The notes beneath the pieces were generated by a model, which was not told the origin of the DNA, ran no database searches, and saw only the letters and a list, made by a program, of their open reading frames with translations. The translations under genes and the position numbers were made by a program. A DNA stretch of 59,998 nt from Candidatus Omnitrophota bacterium (GTDB lineage Bacteria; Hinthialibacterota; Hinthialibacteria; Hinthialibacterales; Hinthialibacteraceae): NCBI GenBank assembly GCA_040755155.1, contig JBFMBP010000077.1:1-59998 (forward strand). Reading direction: 5' to 3'. Shown piece by piece: positions 47,538-55,636 of this stretch (positions are counted from its first letter, which is position 1; the number at the start of each line of letters is the position of its first letter).

Positions 47538-47755
47538 CTTGTCACGTATGCGGAGGCGTCATGAAACCGGCTTTGTCGGATATTCCGTTCAAAAGGGGAG
47601 ACCATTCGATGGTCATCTTCAAAAATCTCCCTGTTCATCAATGCGAAAATTGCCGGGAATATTTAATTGAGGATTCCATTATGCAGCGAGTGGACGCTAT
47701 TCTCGAACGCTCGAACGCAGCCGCCGAATTGGAAATCGTCTCTTTCGCGGCCTAA
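47534..47755 (+). CDS. YgiT/MqsA-type zinc finger antitoxin
   Basis: The 73 residues have two Cys-x-x-Cys pairs, C3 and C6 in MTCHVCGGVM and the pair in HQCENCREY (about 37-40), forming the YgiT-type zinc finger. The C-terminal part is a helix ending in LEIVSFAA. Such proteins neutralise DUF4258 or MqsR-like toxins. The GGAGG-type site AAAGGAGGCG lies inside the toxin remnant, 8 bases before this ATG. The partner toxin is truncated, so this antitoxin now has no full toxin beside it. Confidence 0.88.
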   Translation: MTCHVCGGVMKPALSDIPFKRGDHSMVIFKNLPVHQCENCREYLIEDSIMQRVDAILERSNAAAELEIVSFAA

Positions 47756-47768
47756 CGGAAAATAATTG

Positions 47769-47774
47769 TATAAT
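47769..47774 (+). promoter_or_regulatory. Possible -10 box for the mntA-hepT pair
   Basis: TATAAT lies 30 bases before the ATG at 47804, just past the YgiT-type gene's stop. The -35 region is poor, so this is tentative. It would separate the MNT-HEPN pair from the preceding antitoxin. Confidence 0.35.
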
Positions 47775-47803
47775 ATGGGAAAATCAAACCTCTGGGAGCG
47801 GCG

Positions 47804-48094
47804 ATGCAAAGGCAGGCTGTCATTGACGTTTTGAAAACTCATCGGGCGGAACTTTGTGAGCAAGGAGTGAAATCCTTGGCGTTGTTCGGTTCCGCCGCGC
47901 GTAACGAGTTTTTGCCCGGAAGCGATATCGATTTGCTGGTGGAGTTCAATCGTCCGATCGGCATGTTTCATTTTTTGCGCATACGGAGGCGGCTCTCGGA
48001 GATATTGGGATGCGAAGTCGATTTAGTTACTCGTCCCGCGCTGCGTGAGGAAATGCGCGAGGAGATTTTAAGGGAGGCGGTCGATGTCGCCTAG
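47804..48094 (+). CDS. MNT-domain nucleotidyltransferase antitoxin (MntA-like)
   Basis: The 96-residue minimal nucleotidyltransferase carries the GSx10DxD signature as G29-S30 and D41-x-D43 in LFGSAARNEFLPGSDIDLLV. MntA proteins inactivate HEPN toxins by adding AMP to a tyrosine next to the active site. It overlaps the HEPN gene by 11 bases, so the two are coupled. GGGAGCGGCG precedes the ATG. The role follows from the family and the adjacent partner. Confidence 0.92.
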   Translation: MQRQAVIDVLKTHRAELCEQGVKSLALFGSAARNEFLPGSDIDLLVEFNRPIGMFHFLRIRRRLSEILGCEVDLVTRPALREEMREEILREAVDVA

Positions 48095-48431
48095 ATCGTG
48101 GCGCATTCGTTTGAACGATATTCTTCACGCCGCCCGAAAAACCATAGCCCACACTCAAGATATGGACTTCAAACAATTCTGCTGTGACGAATGGCAGGTT
48201 GACGCCGCACTCCATAATTTTGCCTTAATAGGCGAAGCATCGCGCCATATTCCCGATGTAATCAAGACGCAATATCCGGATGTCGCATGGGAAGAAATGC
48301 GTGATATGCGTAATGTGGTTATCCATGAGTATTTCGGAGTCGATTTGAACGTCGTATGGCATACAATTCAAAATGACTTTCCCGATTTGATCCTGCAACT
48401 GGAGCGGATTTTGAAAGATATAGATCTGTAA
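48084..48431 (+). CDS. HEPN-domain toxin (HepT-like, DUF86)
   Basis: The 115-residue all-helical protein has the HEPN ribonuclease motif R-x4-H-x-Y as R76, H81 and Y83 in MRNVVIHEYFGVDL. Y83 is the expected target of AMP addition by the MNT partner. Length and motif agree with HepT toxins. It follows mntA with an 11-base overlap. In this type the antitoxin modifies the toxin instead of only binding it. Confidence 0.93.
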   Translation: MSPRSWRIRLNDILHAARKTIAHTQDMDFKQFCCDEWQVDAALHNFALIGEASRHIPDVIKTQYPDVAWEEMRDMRNVVIHEYFGVDLNVVWHTIQNDFPDLILQLERILKDIDL

Positions 48432-48462
48432 TTCTTGAAGAACGACTTTTCATAAGCCCATA

Positions 48463-48681
48463 ATGAAATATAGAGCCATCATAAAAAAGAAAGACGATTG
48501 GTGGATTGGCTGGTTAGTGGATTTGCCAGAAGTCAATGCGCAGGAAAAAACGCGGGATGAATTAATTGAATCTTTGCGCATCGGCGCGGAAGACATGCTG
48601 GACGCCGCCATCCCTTTCGAACGCGATGCGCAAATGATAACCGTTGAGGTATCGGAGCGTAGTTGGTCGGCCTCAGTATAA
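48463..48681 (+). CDS. HicB-like antitoxin, unpaired
   Basis: The 72 residues begin MKYRAIIKKKDDWWIGWLVD and continue with LPEVNAQEKTRDELIESLR, the partially RNase H-like fold of HicB. The C-terminus lacks the usual DNA-binding extension. HicB normally sits beside a HicA mRNA-interferase of about 60-80 residues; none is visible within 300 bases on either side. It is 32 bases after hepT, on the same strand. It could be a leftover antitoxin or act on a toxin elsewhere. Confidence 0.85.
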   Translation: MKYRAIIKKKDDWWIGWLVDLPEVNAQEKTRDELIESLRIGAEDMLDAAIPFERDAQMITVEVSERSWSASV

Positions 48682-48744
48682 ACTAACCATGAATGCTAAA
48701 AAGATGGTTCTCTCTGTATGACCCATCGAAAATATAATGGAAAA

Positions 48745-48788
48745 GAAAAAAGCCCGTAAAACCGCATGAAATCGTTGGTTTTACGGGC
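48745..48788 (-). terminator. Intrinsic terminator of tRNA-Ala
   Basis: GCCCGTAAAACC and GGTTTTACGGGC form a perfect 12-bp stem with a 13-base loop. On the minus strand it is followed by a T-rich tract (TTTTTTCTTTTC). It lies 14 bases past the 3' end of the tRNA. Confidence 0.92.
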
Positions 48789-48801
48789 GGTTGAGGCGTT
48801 A

Positions 48802-48874
48802 TGGAGCGCAAGGGATTCGAACCCTCGACCCCTACCTTGCGAAGGTAGTGCTCTCCCAGCTGAGCTAGCGCCCC
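48802..48874 (-). tRNA. tRNA-Ala, anticodon CGC
   Basis: The 73-nt minus-strand sequence folds as a standard cloverleaf: acceptor GGGGCGC / GCGCTCC, D-arm GCTC...GAGC, anticodon stem CTACC / GGTAG with loop TTCGCAA, and T-arm with GTTCGAATC. The G3:U70 wobble pair, the main identity element for alanyl-tRNA synthetase, is present. The discriminator is A and CCA is not encoded. Confidence 0.95.
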
Positions 48875-48889
48875 GTTTATTATGGCAGG

Positions 48890-48917
48890 AGTATAATCGC
48901 AATCGTTTTTTTTGCAA
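48890..48917 (-). promoter_or_regulatory. Promoter of tRNA-Ala
   Basis: On the minus strand, TTGCAA (-35) and TATACT (-10) are separated by 16 bases. The -10 box ends 15 bases before the mature 5' end of the tRNA. Confidence 0.7.
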
Positions 48918-48936
48918 AGCCCCATTCGCCGCCCAT

Positions 48937-48964
48937 AAAAACGGCCGCCGAAATAGGGCGGCCG
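48937..48964 (-). terminator. Intrinsic terminator of accD
   Basis: CGGCCGCC and GGCGGCCG form an 8-bp GC stem with a 7-base loop, followed on the minus strand by five Ts. It lies about 27 bases past the accD stop codon. Confidence 0.9.
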
Positions 48965-48990
48965 GATTGATTTTTGACGGCGGCGGGTAC

Positions 48991-49899
48991 TTACTTCGTA
49001 ACGGCGTAAACGCCCCCGGTCGTCCCGTCAAACTGGGGGATTTGCAGCGACGCCCGGTTGTACCAGGCGTGCCGCAGCAATTGCTTCAATACGGTGGGGA
49101 TCATCGGACGTTCGACGATGCAATCGATCATGCCATGCTTCAAAAGAAATTCCGAACGTTGGAAGCCTTCCGGCAATTGTTGTCCGATGGTCTGTTCGAT
49201 CACTCGCGGTCCCGCGAAACCGATCAAGGCGTACGGTTCCGCTAAGATAATGTCGCCCAGCGCGGCGTAACTGGCCGCCACGCCCCCCATGGTCGGGTTC
49301 GCTAGAACGGAAATGTAGGGAATGCCCTCTTTCTTCAAGCGGGAGATGGCGGCGCTGGTTTTGGCCATCTGCATGAGGGAAAGCATCCCCTCCTGCATCC
49401 GCGCTCCGCCGCCGCCGGTGGATACGATGACCAGGGGAATGGAGTCATGCAAGGCGCGCTCCGCCGCCCGCGCGAATTTTTCGCCGACGACGGAACCCAT
49501 GCTGCCCCCCATAAAGGAGAAATCCAACACTCCGGCGATGACGGCCATGCCGTTCATCTTGCCGAATCCCGTAACCGCCGCTTCGCAGCGTTTGGTTTTC
49601 TTCTGCGCCTGCTGCAATTTCTGATCGTAGCCGTCGAAATCGAGCGGATTCTTGGAAGCGAGTCTTTCGTCGAATTCAAGAAAAGAACCGTCATCCAGAA
49701 TGTGGCGCAGACGATCCTCGACGGGGTGCGTATAATAAAAATCGCATTTAGGGCAGATGAATAGATTGCGTTTGATTTCTTCGTTGGTAACGTATTCGCC
49801 GCATTGGTCGCAGACGCGCCAAATGCCGCTGGGCAAGTCTTTTTTCTTCTCGTTCTTGGCGAGAGGCGTGAATCGATTCTTCTTTTTGAACCAAGCCAA
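48991..49899 (-). CDS. accD: Acetyl-CoA carboxylase carboxyltransferase subunit beta
   Basis: AccD joins AccA to move the carboxyl group from carboxybiotin to acetyl-CoA in fatty acid synthesis. The 302-residue form has the N-terminal zinc finger CDQC...CPKC (C30, C33, C49, C52) and the carboxyltransferase core with MGGSMGSVVGEKFARAAE, STGGGGARMQEGMLSL and NPTMGGVAASYAALGD. I choose a TTG start at 49899, because AAGGAG lies 7 bases before it and the resulting opening, MAWFKKKNRF, is typical for AccD. An ATG at 49920 adds seven residues but has no Shine-Dalgarno site. It is not directly adjacent to trpA and has its own terminator. Confidence 0.96.
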   Translation of the reverse strand: MAWFKKKNRFTPLAKNEKKKDLPSGIWRVCDQCGEYVTNEEIKRNLFICPKCDFYYTHPVEDRLRHILDDGSFLEFDERLASKNPLDFDGYDQKLQQAQKKTKRCEAAVTGFGKMNGMAVIAGVLDFSFMGGSMGSVVGEKFARAAERALHDSIPLVIVSTGGGGARMQEGMLSLMQMAKTSAAISRLKKEGIPYISVLANPTMGGVAASYAALGDIILAEPYALIGFAGPRVIEQTIGQQLPEGFQRSEFLLKHGMIDCIVERPMIPTVLKQLLRHAWYNRASLQIPQFDGTTGGVYAVTK

Positions 49900-50050
49900 T
49901 AGCCTTCTCCTTGTCTCCATTAGATTTGAAAATCAGATCGTTTACGGCTAAACAGATTCCTCAACCACGATAACAATATTTATAAGCAAAATAAATCACT
50001 TTATTAAACAAAAAAAAATTCCAAAAATCAACAGCGCTAAAGGATTTATT

Positions 50051-50884
50051 TTATCTCGCCGATCCATGCAGCGCATCGGCGATCGGTTTGAGAAATTCCG
50101 CCGCCGCCCGTTCGGGAAATTCGGGAGATTCTTCTATGATGCGCACGAGAGCGCTTCCAATAACAACGCCATCGGCCTCTTGAGAGATCATATTCGCCTG
50201 TTCCGGCGTGGAAACGCCAAATCCCACAGCCACCGGCAAATCTGAAACGGCGCGGATTCGCTGGAGATTGGCCTTCAAATCCTGCGATATATCGGAGCGC
50301 TCGCCAGTAACGCCCATGCGCGATACGTAATAGATAAAACCGCGCGCTAGCCGAGCGATGCGTTGAATCCGTTCGTCGGTGCTAGTGGGCGCGATAAGGT
50401 AGACGAGCGCCAGACCTTGTTTCTCCAAAAAACAGCTGAATTCTTCCCCTTCTTCGGGAGGAAGATCAGGAACGATAAGCCCATCCACTCCCGCCACGGC
50501 GGCGTCGCGGGCGTAGGCTTCCAAACCGTAATGATAAAAAAGATTGTAATACGTCATGATAACGATCGGCGTATTCGACTGGTTTCGGATTTCCTTGACG
50601 GTTTGCAGCAGGTTTTTCATGGTTACGCCCCGCCGCAGGGCGCGTTCACCCGCTTTTTGGATGACAGGGCCATCCGCTACGGGATCGGAGAAGGGCATTC
50701 CCAGTTCGATGACGTCGGCGCCCGCATTCGCCAGCGCTTGAGCGATGCTTTTCGTCGTCTCCAGATCGGGATCGCCCGCCATAATGTAAGGGATTAAGGC
50801 CTTTTGCCCCTGCTCCCGTCGCCGCAGTATGGCTTGTTGGATGGCGGCGGAGCCGCGTTCGGCCGAAAGGACGCGCTGGTTCAT
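50051..50884 (-). CDS. trpA: Tryptophan synthase alpha subunit
   Basis: TrpA cleaves indole-3-glycerol phosphate to indole, which passes through a tunnel to TrpB. The 277-residue barrel carries both catalytic acids: E60 in [13 protein letters not shown] and D71 in PVADGP (E49 and D60 in E. coli). The phosphate-binding end reads [10 protein letters not shown] and VIGSALV. Its ATG overlaps the trpB stop by 4 bases. No other trp genes are beside the pair, so the pathway is split in this genome. Confidence 0.97.
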   Translation of the reverse strand: MNQRVLSAERGSAAIQQAILRRREQGQKALIPYIMAGDPDLETTKSIAQALANAGADVIELGMPFSDPVADGPVIQKAGERALRRGVTMKNLLQTVKEIRNQSNTPIVIMTYYNLFYHYGLEAYARDAAVAGVDGLIVPDLPPEEGEEFSCFLEKQGLALVYLIAPTSTDERIQRIARLARGFIYYVSRMGVTGERSDISQDLKANLQRIRAVSDLPVAVGFGVSTPEQANMISQEADGVVIGSALVRIIEESPEFPERAAAEFLKPIADALHGSAR

Positions 50885-52149
50885 TCTACGACTCCCTTCA
50901 GATGTTTCGAAGCGGCTTCCACATCCTTGTCTCCCCTTCCCGACAGGTTAACGATGACGATTTGGTCTTTCGATAAGCATGGCGCCTGTTTCATGGCTTC
51001 GGCGATGGCGTGCGACGATTCCAGCGCTGGGATGATTCCTTCCGTTCGCGACAGCAGCACGAAGGCTTTCAATGCTTCTTGATCCGTGGCGGCGGAGTAT
51101 TGAGCGCGGCCGCTGTCTTTGAAGAAGCAATGTTCCGGCCCCACTCCGGGGTAATCCAATCCGGCGGAAATGGAGTGCGTATCCATGATTTGGCCGTCTT
51201 CGTTTTGCATCAAATAAGCCATCGATCCATGCAGTACGCCCGGCTCTCCTGCATTGAGAGGGGCGGCGTGCTTGCCCGTCGCCAAGCCCAGACCGGCGGC
51301 TTCCACGCCGATGAATTTCACTTCTTTATCGTAATAAAAGGGATAAAAAAGCCCCATAGCGTTGCTGCCGCCGCCGACGCAGGCGATAAGGCAATCGGGC
51401 AGTCTTCCCGCTTGTTCCAGAATCTGCCGCCGCGTTTCCTGGCCGATGATGGATTGAAATTCCCGCACCATTTTGGGGAAAGGATGCGGCCCCGCCACCG
51501 TGCCGATGACGTAGTGCGTCGAGCGCACGTTGGTCACCCAATCCCGCATCGCTTCGTTCATGGCGTCTTTCAGCGTTTTGGTTCCGCTGCTCACGGAAAC
51601 GACGCTTGATCCCAGCAGTTTCATGCGGAAGACGTTCAGCCGCTGGCGAACCGTATCTTCCTCGCCCATATAAACGCAGCATTCCAGCCCGAAAAGCGCC
51701 GCCGCCGTAGCCGTAGCCACGCCGTGCTGTCCGGCGCCGGTCTCGGCGATGACGCGCTTTTTGCCCATGCGCGCCGTGAGGAGAACCTGGCCGATGGTGT
51801 TGTTGATTTTGTGCGAGCCGGTATGAGTGAGGTCTTCACGCTTGAGGTATATCTGCGCGCCGCCCAGATGCTCGCTGAGCCGCCGCGCATAATAAAGGTT
51901 GGTGGGACGCCCCGCGTATTCCCGCATCAGGCGGTCGAATTCGCCGTGAAAATCCGCGTCTTTCCAAGCCGTTTCGAAGGCGTCGTCCAGTTCTATCAAG
52001 GCGGGCATAAGGGTTTCGGGAACGAACATGCCGCCGTAATCGCCATACCGTCCCCGCCGGTCGGGATAGGCGTATCTTTCAGCGGCGAACGCCGCAGGTT
52101 CGACAGCCATAAGCCGCTCTTTCTCCATTGGATAGGAATAGAAATCCAT
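50881..52149 (-). CDS. trpB: Tryptophan synthase beta subunit
   Basis: TrpB condenses indole and serine to tryptophan using PLP. The 422-residue protein has the PLP lysine K114 in [10 protein letters not shown], the catalytic E136 in [12 protein letters not shown], the phosphate loop GGGSNAMG and the C-terminal NLSGRGDKD. It belongs to the ordinary TrpB1 type that pairs with TrpA. Internal ATGs at 52128 and 52110 are possible starts; the latter has a GAG-containing site upstream and gives a length nearer the family's usual 395-400. It overlaps trpA by 4 bases. Confidence 0.97.
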   Translation of the reverse strand: MDFYSYPMEKERLMAVEPAAFAAERYAYPDRRGRYGDYGGMFVPETLMPALIELDDAFETAWKDADFHGEFDRLMREYAGRPTNLYYARRLSEHLGGAQIYLKREDLTHTGSHKINNTIGQVLLTARMGKKRVIAETGAGQHGVATATAAALFGLECCVYMGEEDTVRQRLNVFRMKLLGSSVVSVSSGTKTLKDAMNEAMRDWVTNVRSTHYVIGTVAGPHPFPKMVREFQSIIGQETRRQILEQAGRLPDCLIACVGGGSNAMGLFYPFYYDKEVKFIGVEAAGLGLATGKHAAPLNAGEPGVLHGSMAYLMQNEDGQIMDTHSISAGLDYPGVGPEHCFFKDSGRAQYSAATDQEALKAFVLLSRTEGIIPALESSHAIAEAMKQAPCLSKDQIVIVNLSGRGDKDVEAASKHLKGVVE

Positions 52150-53017
52150 TTACTCGTAATGAAGTCCAAACAATGTCCTATTATAGTAGCGCCGAAACGG
52201 AAAAAAGTAAGGTATTGCTTTTAGGCGTCTGAATCCAGATGGCCAGGATGAAAGCATGATTAGGATAGCGAATGAATACCGTTTTCCATTTGATTTGAAG
52301 TATAACCAACATTATTGAGGGGAGGGCGAGGCTCAATGTCATTAAGTTAAGGCGTAAATTAACGCAATTCCATTCCCTCGCCCTCTGGGAGAGGGTTAGG
52401 GTGAGGGGAAGCTCAATCAATTCTTGCTAATATGCGTCCTTTTTTTGATAAAGAAAATTATATTAACCTTAACTTAATGACATTGGGGCGAGACTCCCGC
52501 CGAGCATTATTGATGCAATGGTTCGCCAGGAGGCTCACCCTCCCATCCTATCTACTGCCGATGCTTCAAATCCAAAGGCATTTCGTATTATTTATCTCTC
52601 GAATCGAATAATTTCCAATCATTCTATTGATTTATCGTATCCACATCAGCGGATATTCATGATTAAATCTCATATTTATATATTTTAGAATGAATTGTCT
52701 CATCCAGGCGGAGAAATCTCGTTCGCGAGGCTTCCGCAATGCAAAATATTTCATCACGATGATTTACCTGATCGGCGCCATACTGAAATAGATAAACCAT
52801 TGCGTATAAAATCATAAATTTCTGCGGATATTATCGGAGAGAATTGGAAAGAAAATTGTAAAAGATTTGAAATGACATTTGCAAGTTCGTACCCTATTGA
52901 TGCCTCTCTTTTATACCGGCCTAAGGAGAAATAACGCGCCGCTTTTTCCCGGCGCTTCCTCTTCGCCAGCGCATGCGCTAGGATTTTTCCAACCTTAGAC
53001 TCCAGGAGAAATCAACG
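52150..53017. other. Long gene-free spacer with an inverted-repeat element
   Basis: About 870 bases without a convincing gene. The inverted-repeat element at 52334-52485 occupies the middle. The rest is AT-rich, with a small GC hairpin (GCGCCG...CGGCGC) near 52936 and the palindrome GCGCATGCGC near 52970. The Shine-Dalgarno site of the next gene (AGGAG) is at its end. Confidence 0.5.
52334..52485. repeat. Inverted-repeat element with nested CTCCC hairpin
   Basis: CAATGTCATTAAGTTAAGG (52334-52352) is exactly reversed at 52467-52485, enclosing about 115 bases. Inside lies CCCTCGCCCTCTGGGAGAGG followed by GTTAGGGTGAGGGG, a hairpin related to the element at 38277. The structure looks like a small non-autonomous mobile element. 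Confidence 0.75.
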
Positions 53018-53821
53018 ATGGGCGCTTACGTGCATGGCTACGCCGAGGAAGAATTGCAACGGCTTTACGATCAATCCAAAATGCTGCGCGATCTTTTTCA
53101 TCGCAACGTTCGTTATCCCGCAGGAAGCCGCGTCCTCGAAGCGGGCTGCGGCGTGGGAGCGCAAACCGCCGCCCTTATCCAAAATAACCCCGATGCGCTT
53201 ATCGCTTCCGTGGATATTTCCTTGGAATCCCTTAATCTGGCGCGAACCGCCGCCGGAAACAGCGCCGTGGATTTTCTCCAGGCCGACATCTACTCGCTTC
53301 CCTTCCCCGCCGAGACGTTCGATCACATCTTCGTCTGCTTCGTGCTGGAGCATCTTTCCGATCCTTTGGGGGCATTAACAAAACTTAAATCACTCCTCAA
53401 GCCAGGAGGAACTTTCACGCTTATCGAAGGCGACCACGGTTCCGCTTTTTTCCATCCCGACAGCGAAGAAGCGCGGCGCGTGTGGAACTGCCTGGTGGAC
53501 GCCCAGGCGCGTCTCGGCGGCGACTCTTTGATTGGACGGCGCTTGTATCCTTTATTGCATGAAGCTCAATTTCAAGAGATCGCCGTAGAGCCGCAATTCA
53601 TTTACGCCGACGCGGGACGGCCGGAATGGGTGGAATGGTTCACCGTCAAGACTATTACGGCGATGGTCAAGGGCGTCAAAGAATACAGTTTGCAAATGGG
53701 ATTCATCGACGAAGAAGAATGGGAAAAAGGCATTCAAGCCTTACTAAGAACGGCGGCGCATCCCGACGGCGTTTTTTGTTATACGTTTTTCAAAGCCACT
53801 GCCCGCAAGAGGCGGCCATGA
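53018..53821 (+). CDS. Class I SAM-dependent methyltransferase
   Basis: The 267-residue protein has the SAM-binding motif I VLEAGCGVGAQT, motif II ASVDIS, LQADIYSLPFPAETFDHIFV (motif III/IV) and KPGGTFTLIEGDHG, all in the order of Methyltransf_11/UbiE-like enzymes. The acceptor is unknown. CCAGGAGAA lies 8 bases before the ATG. Its TGA overlaps the next gene's ATG by 4 bases, so it is translationally coupled to a URO-D-family protein. The two may act on the same small molecule. Confidence 0.92.
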   Translation: MGAYVHGYAEEELQRLYDQSKMLRDLFHRNVRYPAGSRVLEAGCGVGAQTAALIQNNPDALIASVDISLESLNLARTAAGNSAVDFLQADIYSLPFPAETFDHIFVCFVLEHLSDPLGALTKLKSLLKPGGTFTLIEGDHGSAFFHPDSEEARRVWNCLVDAQARLGGDSLIGRRLYPLLHEAQFQEIAVEPQFIYADAGRPEWVEWFTVKTITAMVKGVKEYSLQMGFIDEEEWEKGIQALLRTAAHPDGVFCYTFFKATARKRRP

Positions 53822-54975
53822 CGGCTCATCCATCGCCATTACTCCGCGAACGTTTTTTTGCTTTTTTGCATGGAAACTATCAGGGCCGGATTCTCTTTTT
53901 TCCCGACATCACCGATTGGTATAAAGCCCGCCGTACTCCCCTCGGCGAGCCGCAGCGATACGAACCGGGGCAGATTATTTATGACGACGATCCCTTTCAC
54001 CGGCAAAACCGCGATATGCCGCCGAAATTTCGGGATTGGACGCTGCTGGATTTTTATCGGCGCTGCGGCTGGGGATGCCCAATTCATCTTTACAAATGGC
54101 GCGAGGAAGTACGGGACGGATGGCGTCAAGACATACGCTTCGATAACGGTAAAGAATACGCCCTGTTAAAAACCCCCATCGGCGAGCTGCGCCGGGTACG
54201 CACTCTGGCCGCCGATGGCAGTTACTGCATTACCGAACATTTCGCCAAAACAATTAAAGATTTGGATATCCTGCTTTGGGCGGTTCGGCATACATCGATA
54301 TCCATTCGTTTCGACCGCATTCAAAAAGCGTTGGAGGCGCTGGATGGATTCGGCGTCATTGACATTCCCGTTGGCCGCTCTCCCTTCGGAACCTTCATTC
54401 ACGACGCGATGGGACTCTATCAAGGAATCTTCGCGCTGCATGACGAACTGGCGGCGGTGGAGCGTTTTCTCGACAGCTTAGCCGAGCCGTTCTTGCAGAC
54501 GATTCGCGCCGCCGCGCAGACTCCCGCCCGCATCGTCATCGTCAGCGATCACGCCGATGAATATCTCATCTGTCCGCCGCACTATCAAAAATACTGCCTT
54601 CCGATCTATCAAAAAGCCTGCGTCATACTTCATGAAGCGGGCAAGATCGTTTCCACCCATGTGGACGGCAACCTGCATGGTCATTTTCGCCTATTGCCGC
54701 AAACCGGTTTCGACCTGTTGGACGGCTGCACTCCCGCGCCTATGAGCAACTACTCCGTTAGCGAACTGAGCGCCGCGCTGGGCGATAAACTATACGCCTA
54801 CTGCGGCATTCCCGCCTGCCTTTTCGCCGCCAACCGCCCCGACGAAGAAATTCTCGCCTGGGCGGAAACGATCGAACGCGAAAGTCGCGGGCGCATGATT
54901 CTCAATGTGGGAGATATCCTCTCGCCGGAAGGAAACATCGAGCAGGTAATTCGCGTGGGGGAGTGGGTTGGATAG
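53818..54975 (+). CDS. URO-D family protein lacking the usual zinc ligands
   Basis: The 385-residue protein has the URO-D-like barrel layout: an N-terminal RERFFAFLHGNYQGRILFFP, a middle HDELAAVERFLDSLAEPFLQ and a C-terminal STHVDGNLHGHFRLLPQTG. Where the homologue at 1085-2326 has His-x-Cys and a later Cys, this one has THVDGN and LNVGDIL, so a corrinoid-methyltransferase zinc site is not conserved. The function is therefore open. The ATG at 53818 is chosen because it overlaps the stop of the methyltransferase gene (ATGA); the frame remains open for 64 codons upstream, but that stretch is inside the methyltransferase gene and looks like a shadow. Confidence 0.8.
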   Translation: MTAHPSPLLRERFFAFLHGNYQGRILFFPDITDWYKARRTPLGEPQRYEPGQIIYDDDPFHRQNRDMPPKFRDWTLLDFYRRCGWGCPIHLYKWREEVRDGWRQDIRFDNGKEYALLKTPIGELRRVRTLAADGSYCITEHFAKTIKDLDILLWAVRHTSISIRFDRIQKALEALDGFGVIDIPVGRSPFGTFIHDAMGLYQGIFALHDELAAVERFLDSLAEPFLQTIRAAAQTPARIVIVSDHADEYLICPPHYQKYCLPIYQKACVILHEAGKIVSTHVDGNLHGHFRLLPQTGFDLLDGCTPAPMSNYSVSELSAALGDKLYAYCGIPACLFAANRPDEEILAWAETIERESRGRMILNVGDILSPEGNIEQVIRVGEWVG

Positions 54976-54993
54976 ATGATAAGTAAAACCTAC

Positions 54994-55027
54994 AAAAAAG
55001 GGACAATCCCACTACGGAACCGCCCCT
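54994..55027 (-). terminator. Intrinsic terminator of the retropepsin-like gene
   Basis: AGGGGCGGTTCC and GGGATTGTCCCT on the minus strand form a 12-bp stem with several G:U pairs and a 5-base loop, followed by six Ts. It begins about 28 bases past the stop codon at 55055. Confidence 0.72.
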
Positions 55028-55054
55028 CATTAAATTAACCGCACTTAAGTATTT

Positions 55055-55636
55055 TTATGCCGGATTCCTTGTTTTGTCGCAGCATTGCTTATATTTTTTC
55101 CCGCTTCCACATGGACATTTTGAGTTTCTTCCTAGTTTGGGAGGTAATTTAATAGGCGTTTCTTTATAAGGATTTTTTACGAAATCGATGGTTTCTAGGG
55201 AAGGCATCCGAAACGAAAAAACCGTTTTCCCGTTTTTATTAGTGATGGCGAAATCTCCCATTACAATCACATCCATTCCAATCAAAACATCAACGGAATC
55301 AGTTAAAATTCCTTCAGTGACAATAACTTCAGGAACTCCAACCTTGTTTGGCAAGCCAATATTTACGATATATTTATTCGATATATTTTCCCCTGATGCA
55401 GTGCATACTCTGGCGACGCCAATTGGTTTTAGTTTTAATTTTTCTACAACAACATTAGTGATAAGGCTTTTTGTGGCTCCCGTATCCCAAATAGCCCAAA
55501 ATTCAACTCCAGGATAATCTTCTATCCTTAATCCTGGTTTACTTGGATCAAAAGCAGGATGTATCACAACTTTGCTTTTAATTACATTAGCAATATTTTC
55601 GTACGTTTGTGTAAATGAGAATTGTTTTATAGGCAT
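55055..55636 (-). CDS. Retropepsin-like aspartyl protease with SEC-C zinc motif
   Basis: The 193-residue protein has one aspartyl protease domain (about 20-145) with the active site D51-T52-G53-A54 in WAIWDTGATKSLI and the second psi-loop strand VDVLIGMDVIVMGDFAI. Like retroviral proteases it would act as a dimer. The C-terminus (about 168-187) is a SEC-C motif, GRNSKCPCGSGKKYKQCC, a zinc ligand also found in SecA. The substrate is unknown. The ATG immediately follows the TAA of the small gene at 55637, so both are cotranscribed. Lower GC than neighbours hints at transfer. Confidence 0.88.
   Translation of the reverse strand: MPIKQFSFTQTYENIANVIKSKVVIHPAFDPSKPGLRIEDYPGVEFWAIWDTGATKSLITNVVVEKLKLKPIGVARVCTASGENISNKYIVNIGLPNKVGVPEVIVTEGILTDSVDVLIGMDVIVMGDFAITNKNGKTVFSFRMPSLETIDFVKNPYKETPIKLPPKLGRNSKCPCGSGKKYKQCCDKTRNPA

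Noticed and set aside
53626-53817. 64-codon upstream extension of the second URO-D homologue
   Set aside because: It lies inside the methyltransferase gene, and the ATG at 53818 gives the family-like start and a 4-base coupling overlap.
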